Source: Xanthobacteraceae bacterium
Lineage (GTDB): Bacteria > Pseudomonadota > Alphaproteobacteria > Rhizobiales > Xanthobacteraceae
Direction of reading: 5' to 3'
Assembly (NCBI GenBank): GCA_030043175.1
Contig: JASHYD010000200.1
Location: 1-5,410, forward strand
Length of the DNA stretch: 5,410 nucleotides
In this document: positions 1 through 5,410 of the stretch, piece after piece
Position numbering within the stretch: position 1 is the stretch's first letter
Layout: the number at the start of each line of letters is the position of its first letter
Made by a program: the position numbers and the translations under genes
Notes under the pieces: model-generated
What the model was told of the DNA's origin: nothing
Database searches by the model: none
What the model saw: the letters and a program-made list of their open reading frames with translations, nothing else

Positions 1-10
1 CGCAATGATA

Positions 11-28
11 CCACGGCGGCAGCCGTGG
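11..28. repeat. Short perfect inverted repeat (hairpin)
   Basis: CCACGGC at 11-17 and GCCGTGG at 22-28 are exact reverse complements separated by the four bases GGCA. No T run follows on either strand, so it is not a standard Rho-independent terminator. It may be the end of a transcription unit lying left of the window, or chance in GC-rich DNA. Confidence 0.45.
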
Positions 29-189
29 CGCGTACGGCTTGCAGAGCGGCCAAAGCACCGGCTTCGCGCTGCCACTCCCCAGCGAGCAGCCCTGGGGGTT
101 TGCCCCGAGAACGCTCGGCCCGAATGCGTCGTAAACATCAGACAGCCTGACTGCCCTCCGTACCCCTCAAAAAGTGAGAAGTTAGGTCA

Positions 190-228
190 GGGCCGCCGTG
201 GATTTCCCCACATCGTCCGCGGCGGCCC
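190..228 (+). repeat. Strong GC-rich stem-loop
   Basis: Positions 190-203 pair with 215-228 to form a 14-bp stem: 12 Watson-Crick pairs and two G-U pairs (199/219 and 203/215), with an 11-base loop. The outer nine pairs are uninterrupted G-C. The two wobble positions pair only in RNA read from the plus strand; on the minus strand they become A/C mismatches, so a plus-strand transcript is favoured. Only a weak run (GTCTTTG) follows, so termination is possible but not clear. It could also be a dispersed palindromic repeat or part of a structured RNA. No gene sits directly to its left inside the window. Confidence 0.5.
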
Positions 229-408
229 GTCTTTGAGTTGGGCGATGCCTTGGCCTCTCGATGCTACCGGGAGGCCAAATGCGATTTCACGCTAATCGCG
301 AGTGCCGCCCGCCCGCATTCTCGTTCCCTCGTAGACCAACGTCGCCGCAACGGGTAGGGCAAGACGGAGAAAAGTGAGCAGGTCCATGCTGTATTCTGAT
401 ATTGCTCG

Positions 409-429
409 CGATCGAGGCGATCGTTTTTT
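409..429 (+). terminator. Candidate weak Rho-independent terminator
   Basis: CGATCG (409-414), a three-base loop AGG and CGATCG (418-423) form a 6-bp stem followed directly by six T residues (424-429). Stem plus T tract is the layout of an intrinsic terminator, but the stem is short, CGATCG is itself self-complementary, and no plus-strand gene is recognisable upstream. It may be the leftover end of a lost gene or coincidence. Confidence 0.25.
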
Positions 430-485
430 GCGATCACCAACGGCCTTGACGGCAGCCTTCCCGTTGATACCTCACCGGGTTTCAT

Positions 486-659
486 CGCAGCGCTGGCTGC
501 GGCCGTCAACGCGATTGCCAACGGATCACAGCACAAGACCATCAAGGCAAGGAGCCACTGGATTGCCGTCTCTTGATCTGCGACACCCAACACCCGCGGC
601 GACGCACCTAATCGGTGCCGCTTCCGGCGGGCCTTCTTGATTCCCGTTAGGGGCGAGGC
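486..659 (-). pseudogene. Remnant of the C-terminal membrane segment of a hypothetical protein
   Basis: The minus-strand frame is open from a stop at 660-662. Its part encoded at about 486-563 reads as a typical transmembrane helix containing MVLCCDPLAIALTAA, preceded by a polar stretch with GVADQETAIQW. From memory, this layout (short linker, Trp, hydrophobic run, Asp-Pro, then Leu/Ala-rich helix) resembles the last helix of hypothetical membrane proteins common in rhizobia; that is recollection, not a search. No intact protein is present: the frame is closed at 660-662, the preceding 20 residues are an unremarkable Arg/Lys-rich run, and after the helix the frame continues into low-quality sequence. 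I infer a decayed 3' fragment left by deletion or rearrangement. A small intact membrane peptide starting at the GTG at 593 is the alternative, but no ribosome binding site supports it. Confidence 0.35.
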
Positions 660-1010
660 TTAAGCCCCGCTCGCCATTTGACGGTATTCAACCGTCCGCC
701 GTCTCGTGTCAGTTCTCCACCGGAGCCGAGCCTGACCCAACAGCGGCGCGGCAACCATCGGCGCGGAGGCGGCGACGCTGTTACGCACAACTGTTCCACA
801 AATGGCGGCAAGCGGTAGCTCGACCGATCTTACCGGCAGGATTTCGGCGAAAGTCGCCCAGACCAATCATTGGACCCATCCAGCAAGCAAAGCTGCTTTT
901 GCAGTTTTTGCCGCACTATGGCGCTCGAAGTTGCGACCCCACAAAATATCCACGAATATGCGATGTGCCCAAGGGCGTCTGCCGACGCCGGTATCGCCTG
1001 TGAGCAAAGT

Positions 1011-1017
1011 GAGGGAG
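1011..1017 (+). promoter_or_regulatory. Ribosome binding site of the amidohydrolase
   Basis: The purine-rich GAGGGAG, including the Shine-Dalgarno core GGGAG, ends four bases before the ATG at 1022. It fixes the start of the amidohydrolase and agrees with the signal peptide beginning directly at that ATG. Confidence 0.7.
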
Positions 1018-1021
1018 AAAA

Positions 1022-2740
1022 ATGCGTCCGTCACATCGTCTCGCGGTCTTCAGCGTGCTGGCACTGCTGTTTGCGGTTCATCCGCGCGAGGCGGTTGCTC
1101 AACAGATCGCTTTGATCAACCAGGCGGACACGGTGCTCTATAACGGCAAGATCGTTACAGTCGATGCCGATTTTCGCATCGTGCAAGCTGTGGCCATACG
1201 CGACGGGAAATTCATCGCGGTGGGCACAGACCGTGACATCCGTGACCTGGCCGGTCCCACGACAACGAGTGTCGATCTGCAGGGTCGTGCCGTGCTACCT
1301 GGCCTGATCGACTCCCATGCTCATTTGGAAGATGCGGGCGCGGCCGAAGATTCGGTTGCCTTGGGGGGGGCCCGGACCGTGGCCGACGCGCTGCGGCTCA
1401 TCAAGGAGAAGGCAGCGAAGACCAAAGCAGGCGAATGGATTCGCGGCGGCGCTTGGCGGCCGGTGTCGCAGCTGGCCGAGCATCGCTACCTCACGCGCAC
1501 CGAGATCGACAGCGTGGCGCCTGACAATCCGGTCTACCTGCCCACCGGCCACTTCGTGATGGCCAACGGCGCGGCGCTTGGGCTGGCCGGGATCACGAAA
1601 GACACCCCCAATCCGACCGGCGGAGAGATCGAGAAGGATAAAACCACCGGCGAGCCGACCGGCGTCTTGGCTGAATCGGCGACGCATCTAATCGCCGACA
1701 TCGTGCCACCGTGGACCCTCGAGCAGCGGACCAGCCAGCTGAAGAAGTCGATGATGATCTTCAATTCCTACGGTCTAACCAGTGTCGTGAGCGGAGCGGT
1801 GAAACCGCGCGATCTATCCATCTATCAATCTATCCACGGCCGCAATGAACAGACGATGCGGGTGAGCGTCATGTTCACGCCGACGGGGGAGACGGCTCCC
1901 TCGGTTACGCTAGAGGATTGGGAAAAATTCTTCCAAGAAGTCGGCGTGTCGTCGGGCTTCGGCGACGACTGGCTTTCCTATGCGGCGATCAAGCTGGGGG
2001 TCGACGGTGGCATGACTCTGCGCACGGCGAGCACCCGCGATCCCTACCCGGATGATCCGTCCTATCGCGGCTTTCAGACCATTGAGCCGGGCCGCTTGAA
2101 CGCGCTGGTCACGATCGCGAACCGCTATAACTGGCGTGTGGGCATTCACTGCGTGGGCGACGCGGCGATAGACACGGTTCTTGACGCCTATGAGGCGGCC
2201 GATAAAGAAAAGTCGATTCTGGGCCGGCGTTTCATTCTGATCCATGCGAGCCTGATCCGGCCGGATCAGATGGAGCGAGCTAAAAAGCTGGGTGTGCGGG
2301 CAGACGTCCAGAATGCCTTCATGTGGAGCAAGGCTGATACGGTGGCGCGGTTTCTTGGTCAGGCGACCGCGGAGCGCGCCATTCCCACGCGCACCCTTAT
2401 CGATATCATGGGCATCGAGAACGTGGGTGGTGGAACGGATTATCCGGCCAACATCCTCAATCCATTTATCAACATGTCCGTGATGATCACTCGCAAGGAC
2501 ATCAGTGGCCACGTCTACGGCAAAGATCAGGCAATCACGCGGCAGGAGGCAATCAGACTCTACACGTCGTCGGCGGCTCGGTACACGTTCTCAGAAAATC
2601 GCACGGGATCGATCGAAACGGGCAAGCTTGCCGATCTCGTCGTTCTGTCAGCGGATATCCTCACCGTGCCTGACGACGCGATCAAGGATATCCGGGCGGT
2701 GAGGACGATCGTCGGAGGCAGGACCGTGTTCCTGCGTTGA
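1022..2740 (+). CDS. Exported amidohydrolase, family 3 (YtcJ-like)
   Basis: A 572-residue metal-dependent hydrolase of the amidohydrolase superfamily, probably acting on an amide, urea-like or cyclic C-N substrate; the sequence does not reveal the substrate. Residues 1-26 look like a Sec signal peptide: Arg/His-containing start, hydrophobic run of about residues 7-19 and an AVA cleavage site before QQ, so the enzyme is probably periplasmic. Residues 36-95 form the N-terminal beta part (TVLYNGKIVTVD, then VLPGLIDSHAHL). The TIM-barrel metal-site candidates are His99 and His101 (HxH), Lys324 (IKLGVDGG), His376 (IHCVGDAA), His408 (ILIHAS) and catalytic Asp473 (GGTDYPAN). The C-terminus (GSIETGKLADLVVLS) is the usual closing beta segment. 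The length is normal and all expected ligand positions are present, so it looks active. The strand with His408 reads ILIHA where many YtcJ relatives have EHA, suggesting a distinct subgroup. It stands alone and faces the minus-strand genes; the next gene is 619 bases away. The family is secure; the role is unknown. Confidence 0.93.
   Translation: MRPSHRLAVFSVLALLFAVHPREAVAQQIALINQADTVLYNGKIVTVDADFRIVQAVAIRDGKFIAVGTDRDIRDLAGPTTTSVDLQGRAVLPGLIDSHAHLEDAGAAEDSVALGGARTVADALRLIKEKAAKTKAGEWIRGGAWRPVSQLAEHRYLTRTEIDSVAPDNPVYLPTGHFVMANGAALGLAGITKDTPNPTGGEIEKDKTTGEPTGVLAESATHLIADIVPPWTLEQRTSQLKKSMMIFNSYGLTSVVSGAVKPRDLSIYQSIHGRNEQTMRVSVMFTPTGETAPSVTLEDWEKFFQEVGVSSGFGDDWLSYAAIKLGVDGGMTLRTASTRDPYPDDPSYRGFQTIEPGRLNALVTIANRYNWRVGIHCVGDAAIDTVLDAYEAADKEKSILGRRFILIHASLIRPDQMERAKKLGVRADVQNAFMWSKADTVARFLGQATAERAIPTRTLIDIMGIENVGGGTDYPANILNPFINMSVMITRKDISGHVYGKDQAITRQEAIRLYTSSAARYTFSENRTGSIETGKLADLVVLSADILTVPDDAIKDIRAVRTIVGGRTVFLR
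1363..1370 (+). repeat. Run of eight G inside the amidohydrolase gene
   Basis: Eight consecutive G residues, followed by CCC, lie within codons for Leu114-Gly115-Gly116-Ala117, shortly after the metal-binding HxH. The frame is intact as given. Such a run is prone to slippage in replication and to sequencing error, and gain or loss of one base would destroy the enzyme. Synonymous glycine codons could have broken up the run. Confidence 0.8.
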
Positions 2741-3359
2741 AGATCGCGCGGCCGCCAAGCGATTTCTAAGTGCCGCAAACGGAAGCTGTATTTGTCGGTG
2801 AAGCTGTCGAAGCCGCCGCCGCTCATCAAAGTCACGCCGAATGGATTGGCGACCGGCCGAGCTGTGGCGCTATACCGGCTGTCTCGCAGATCACGGCCAG
2901 CCGGGCGTTCTGCCCTTCGGTCCGATCGAGCTGCAACTCAGCGGCTCGAGCGCGGCGTGGTCGAACGCAGATCAAACTCGGGACCGCGATCGAGAAGGTG
3001 TAGCGGGGACGGCCTCAATCCCGGACCGGAGACCGCCGCACCAGCATGGCGCGATCTGGCACGGCGGCCGGATCGGTGGTCTCGCCGGTCAGGAGGTTGA
3101 ACCCAGCAGCTTTGGCTGGTCGACCGTGTGTCACGGTCCAACCAATGCTTCGACCTGCGATTTGGTAAGCACGCGAGCTTAGGTGATCGCCCCATAGAGC
3201 GCCTCACCCCTAGTCTGTTGTGGCGGTGCCGGAAGTCAGCGGCCACGTAGGTACAGCAGTCCTGATGCCAGCTGTCGGGCAGCGCGTGACGCAAAGCCGC
3301 CGTGGTGTGGCTCGAACGCTTTCACCGGCTTCCGATATCTGACTCATCGGTAGTTGGGA
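2741..3359. other. Convergent intergenic gap without a supported gene
   Basis: This 619-base stretch separates the ends of the amidohydrolase (plus strand) and the heme oxygenase (minus strand). Several frames stay open for 70-118 codons, but their translations are low-complexity Arg/Pro/Ser sequence with no motif, no ribosome binding site and no continuity between frames, as expected in GC-rich noncoding DNA. It contains a NotI-type palindrome GCGGCCGC (2748-2755) just after the amidohydrolase stop and a perfect hairpin at 3122-3138. No T-tailed terminator was found for either gene. The size is larger than a normal convergent spacer, so a decayed gene may lie here, but I could not identify one. 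Confidence 0.55.
3122..3138. repeat. Perfect 7-bp hairpin between convergent genes
   Basis: GACCGTG (3122-3128) and CACGGTC (3132-3138) are exact reverse complements around a three-base loop TGT. It lies about 220 bases beyond the heme oxygenase stop. No T run follows on either strand, so a role as a terminator is possible but unsupported. Confidence 0.4.
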
Positions 3360-4085
3360 TCAGACTTCATCCTGCGTAGCTGCGTAAACCGCCTCTGAAA
3401 GTGCGATATTTAGCATGAATGCAGTCACCGCTTCGTCAATAACCGGGGCAACATCATGGATTTCGGTCTCGGCGCGATTAATGGCGCTGCGGAATACCGG
3501 TTTGAACGTCGCGATATCCGCAATGTCCGGGAAGTCATAGAATGCCAGCGTCTCCTGATTCAGGCCCAGCGACTTTATCAACAACTCCTTCATGATCAGA
3601 CCACCGCTCAGGTCGCCGAAGTAACGAACGTAGACGTGCGCAATCAAACGTACGCCACCGCCGTTGGCCGCCGCGGCGATGGTCTGCGCATAGCGCTCGC
3701 CCTCCGGGAAGAGTGTCAACGTTGGTCTACACTGTGGTCCGAAAAGAGCATGAAGGTCGGATTCGATCGCGGCCGCGCGATAAAGCGCGCGACACGGTAG
3801 GCATCGAATCCCGGGCGAATCGAGGTGCCGGTCCAGCCCGCGTTCGAGTTCCCGATATGCGGGCAAGAGGTTGTGAAGCAGCTGTGCATACCCCCTTCGG
3901 GTACCACGGGCGTGCAGTAGCTCGCGGATAATGCCGCTGCGTTCGGCCGCAACATGCAATGCGCGGGTTCGTAGCCGCAGAACGTCGGTGAGCTCAGTGC
4001 GCCCCGCGCTAATAATCTCTGAGTCGTGCATCTGCGCGCGACGCGGCATTGTCATCAAAGCCGGTTTTATTGGAATGATTTTCAC
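3360..4085 (-). CDS. Biliverdin-producing heme oxygenase
   Basis: A 241-residue cytoplasmic heme oxygenase, which uses O2 and reductant to open heme to biliverdin, CO and ferrous iron. The core starts near residue 31 with TDVLRLRTRALHVAAE, where His44 is the expected proximal heme ligand. The distal helix carries the hallmark YVRYFGDLSGG (residues 152-162), whose glycines and Asp158 shape the oxygen-binding side. IESDLHALFG (107-116) also fits the family. GDLSGG is the form seen in HmuO, cyanobacterial and animal enzymes; many phytochrome-linked BphO proteins differ there. The usual Gln after this motif is Leu163. Bacterial members are often about 200 residues, so about 30 N-terminal residues are extra. 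The chosen start is a GTG with GAGGAG just upstream; in-frame ATGs at residues 11, 13 and 19 lack a ribosome binding site. The gene overlaps the upstream kinase by 77 bases and is probably co-translated with it. Bilin supply to a photoreceptor or heme-iron use are both possible roles. Confidence 0.9.
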   Translation of the reverse strand: MKIIPIKPALMTMPRRAQMHDSEIISAGRTELTDVLRLRTRALHVAAERSGIIRELLHARGTRRGYAQLLHNLLPAYRELERGLDRHLDSPGIRCLPCRALYRAAAIESDLHALFGPQCRPTLTLFPEGERYAQTIAAAANGGGVRLIAHVYVRYFGDLSGGLIMKELLIKSLGLNQETLAFYDFPDIADIATFKPVFRSAINRAETEIHDVAPVIDEAVTAFMLNIALSEAVYAATQDEV

Positions 4086-5410
4086 GATCTCCTCGTTGCA
4101 GCGCGTTCACCGTGGGGCACGTCAGGCGCCACCTCAGACCTGAGGGAGCGTAATCAAGCTCGACCTCACCGTCCACGGCCCGCTTTGCCATCGAGGCGAT
4201 GACCGCGCTGCCGAATCCCCGCTGCTCTGGTGAGGAGACGGGCGGCCCTTTGCGCTCGGTCCAGCTTACGGCGAAGCTATCGTTCACAAGCTGCCATTCT
4301 ATGTCGACACAGCCGGCGTCCACCGATAGCGCACCAAATTTGGCGGCATTGGTCGCAAGCTCGTGAAGTGCGAGCCCGATGGCTTGGGAAGCGGCGGCAT
4401 TGAGGCGAAGTTTCGGGCCGTGTACCATGATGCGAGCCCCTATAAGATCGGCGAGGTGTGCGAGCTGAGCGAGCTGAGCGCGCACAAGGTCCTCGACATC
4501 AACCCCTTGCCACTCGTTGCGGACCAGCAGGTCTTGGTTGGCCGCGAGCGCTTGTATGCGCTCGGAGAAGCGCTCTACAAAGTCTTCGGGTTCACGAGCC
4601 GCCGTCTGTCGGGCGATCGCCTGCACGACACTGAGCATATTCTTCGCGCGATGATTGACCTCACGCATGAGGAGTTGAACCTGCTCCTCGTGAGCTTTCC
4701 GATCGGTCACGTCTTGGGCCACACAAACAAATAGGCGTCGTCCATCCGATTGGGTTCCGAGAGCAGAGGAGACCGAGCTCCAGATGCGCTCTCGGCCATC
4801 TTTGGTGCGGATCATCAGTTCGGCCCGCTCCACCTCAGGTTTTCCTGAAATGATCCGGCGGATCTGCTCTAGTACTTCGCTCGAGCGTTCGCCATAAGCG
4901 CGAGCGGTCCAATCCTCGATTCGGTGCAGTTCTTCCCTCGAATAGCCGGCCTCTTTGAGCCAGCTTTGACTGAGAGCAAGGATTTGTTCCCGATCATCGA
5001 ATAAGAGCATCGGGAATGGCGAGTGGAAGAGCGAGGACCTGAACCGTTCCTCGCTCTTGCGTAACTCCTCCTCGGCATGTTTGCGCGCCGTGATATCACG
5101 GTTCGTCTCAAGCGCATATGTCTCGCCGCCGTAAGAGACGCGGACATGCCGGCTTTCGACTATGATCTCACGCCCGTCATGTGTGGTATGGGCGAGTTCT
5201 CCATACCAACTACCCTGCCGTGCGATTTGCGCTTCGATTTCTTCGATAGGAGTGGGAAAGACGGCCCTAAGCAACTCGTGGCTGCTGCGCCCAATCGCTT
5301 GTTCGGGCGTATACCCGTACAGGAGTTGTGCGCCCCGACTCCAGTACGCGATGCCCCCGCCGATCTTCCAAGCGAAAATCGCGTCGTGCGACTGATCAAG
5401 CAGGTCGGCT
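4009..5410 (-). CDS. PAS-PAS HWE-family sensor histidine kinase (N-terminus outside window)
   Basis: The frame is open to the window edge, so this is the C-terminal 466 residues of a longer protein; a TTG at 5274 is an internal Leu of the first PAS domain, not a start. Visible order: PAS 1 (residues 1-113, with SHDAIFAWK, LLYGYTPEQAIG and ending NRDITARKHAEEEL), PAS 2 (about 124-240, with FHSPFPMLLFDD, YSREELHRI and ending AQDVTDRKAHEEQ), then an HWE-type kinase core. The phosphoacceptor is His253 in EVNHRAKNMLSVVQ; the N box is HELATNAAKFGALS (349-362); the family W-x-E is WTE (383-385); the glycine box is GFGSAVI (398-404). All catalytic parts are present. No transmembrane segment is visible, so the visible part is cytoplasmic. 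The ATPase fold ends near LTCPTV, leaving a tail of about 32 residues that mostly overlaps the heme oxygenase start. It autophosphorylates and signals to an unknown regulator; none is in the window. The ligand of the PAS domains is unknown. Confidence 0.93.
   Translation of the reverse strand, partial: ADLLDQSHDAIFAWKIGGGIAYWSRGAQLLYGYTPEQAIGRSSHELLRAVFPTPIEEIEAQIARQGSWYGELAHTTHDGREIIVESRHVRVSYGGETYALETNRDITARKHAEEELRKSEERFRSSLFHSPFPMLLFDDREQILALSQSWLKEAGYSREELHRIEDWTARAYGERSSEVLEQIRRIISGKPEVERAELMIRTKDGRERIWSSVSSALGTQSDGRRLFVCVAQDVTDRKAHEEQVQLLMREVNHRAKNMLSVVQAIARQTAAREPEDFVERFSERIQALAANQDLLVRNEWQGVDVEDLVRAQLAQLAHLADLIGARIMVHGPKLRLNAAASQAIGLALHELATNAAKFGALSVDAGCVDIEWQLVNDSFAVSWTERKGPPVSSPEQRGFGSAVIASMAKRAVDGEVELDYAPSGLRWRLTCPTVNALQRGDRENHSNKTGFDDNAASRADARLRDY
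4089..4094 (-). promoter_or_regulatory. Ribosome binding site of the heme oxygenase
   Basis: On the minus strand GAGGAG is followed by ATC and the GTG start at 4085-4083. Measured from the last G the spacing is three bases, which is short; measured from the first GAGG it is five, which is acceptable. It lies inside the kinase reading frame, so ribosomes finishing the kinase could restart here. It supports the GTG over the later ATGs. Confidence 0.5.
4451..4477. repeat. 9-base tandem repeat inside the kinase gene
   Basis: GCGAGCTGA occurs twice in a row (4460-4468 and 4469-4477), preceded by a degenerate copy GCGAGGTGT (4451-4459). On the coding strand it gives the repeated tripeptide pattern QLA-QLA-HLA in the helix between the His box and the N box. 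The unit length is a multiple of three, so copy changes would keep the frame and only lengthen or shorten that helix. Confidence 0.6.

Larger units (their letters stand above)
1..1010. other. Gene-poor left region without an intact gene
   Basis: No open frame in this kilobase reads as a convincing protein. The candidates on both strands are short, rich in Arg, Pro and Ser, lack recognisable motifs and lack good ribosome binding sites. The only protein-like stretch is a hydrophobic fragment on the minus strand near 486-563, listed separately. The region also holds several inverted repeats: a 7-bp hairpin at 11-28, a 14-bp stem-loop at 190-228, a T-tailed hairpin at 409-429 and the perfect palindrome GGCTTAAGCC at 657-666. 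I saw no tRNA, rRNA, CRISPR array or transposase. The last 150 bases should include the promoter of the downstream amidohydrolase, but no clear -35/-10 pair stands out. Confidence 0.6.

Noticed and set aside
5..295. Plus-strand frame of 96 codons at the left edge
   Set aside because: Crosses the strong stem-loop at 190-228, is rich in Pro and Arg and shows no motif or usable ribosome binding site.
660..866. Minus-strand frame of 68 codons upstream of the membrane remnant
   Set aside because: Some hydrophobic residues, but no recognisable family and no ribosome binding site; could be part of the same decayed gene but cannot be linked to it.
933..961. Possible promoter TTGCGA with 17-base spacing to GAATAT before the amidohydrolase
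   Set aside because: The -10 candidate matches only three of six consensus positions, too weak to list as a promoter.
1910..2512. Minus-strand frame of 200 codons opposite the amidohydrolase
   Set aside because: Antisense shadow of a gene with strong codon bias; its translation has no coherent domain.
2895..2941. Plus-strand frame containing GVLPFGPIELQLSG, vaguely like the N-terminal strand of creatininase-family proteins
   Set aside because: Only about eight residues are similar; the family's HGPHLP-type and metal-binding motifs do not follow, and the frame turns into Arg/Ser-rich noise.
2938..3294. Minus-strand frame of 118 codons in the convergent gap
   Set aside because: Composition is Arg/His/Ser-rich without any domain motif, and no ribosome binding site was seen; typical of a chance frame in GC-rich DNA.
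4363..4734. Plus-strand frame of 123 codons opposite the kinase
   Set aside because: Lies antisense to the conserved His box and N box of the kinase, which explains its open length.
5272..5274. TTG as start codon of the kinase
   Set aside because: The frame continues upstream to the window edge with clear PAS sequence (SHDAIFAWK, LLYGYTPEQAIG), so the true start is outside the window.

Overview
The window most likely comes from an alphaproteobacterium of the Rhizobiales (Bradyrhizobium-like). It is GC-rich, contains an HWE-type PAS histidine kinase (a class abundant in that group), and carries a short membrane-segment remnant that reads like one from rhizobial hypothetical proteins. This placement is inferred from sequence character only; no search was run.

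Layout. Positions 1-1010 hold no convincing intact gene. They contain a strong stem-loop (190-228), a weak terminator-like hairpin with a T6 run (409-429) and, on the minus strand, an apparent remnant of the end of a membrane protein (486-659). Positions 1022-2740 (+) encode an exported metal-dependent amidohydrolase of the YtcJ-like family 3 type, preceded by a good ribosome binding site. Positions 2741-3359 form a 619-base gap between convergent genes, with no supported gene. The right part lies on the minus strand: a PAS-PAS-HWE sensor histidine kinase (4009-5410, its N-terminus beyond the window edge) followed by, and overlapping by 77 bases, a biliverdin-forming heme oxygenase (3360-4085).

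How the genes relate. Kinase and heme oxygenase look translationally coupled and probably form one operon read right to left. Heme oxygenase opens heme to biliverdin, CO and iron. Beside a sensor kinase this suggests chromophore supply to a bilin-binding photoreceptor, possibly encoded just outside the window, or a sensor linked to heme, iron or CO. The visible kinase contains PAS domains only, so a phytochrome role is a hypothesis. The amidohydrolase is a separate, oppositely oriented unit with no visible link to the pair.

The window is mostly ordinary accessory chromosome. The item most worth following is the kinase/heme oxygenase overlap; no clearly new biological system was identified.
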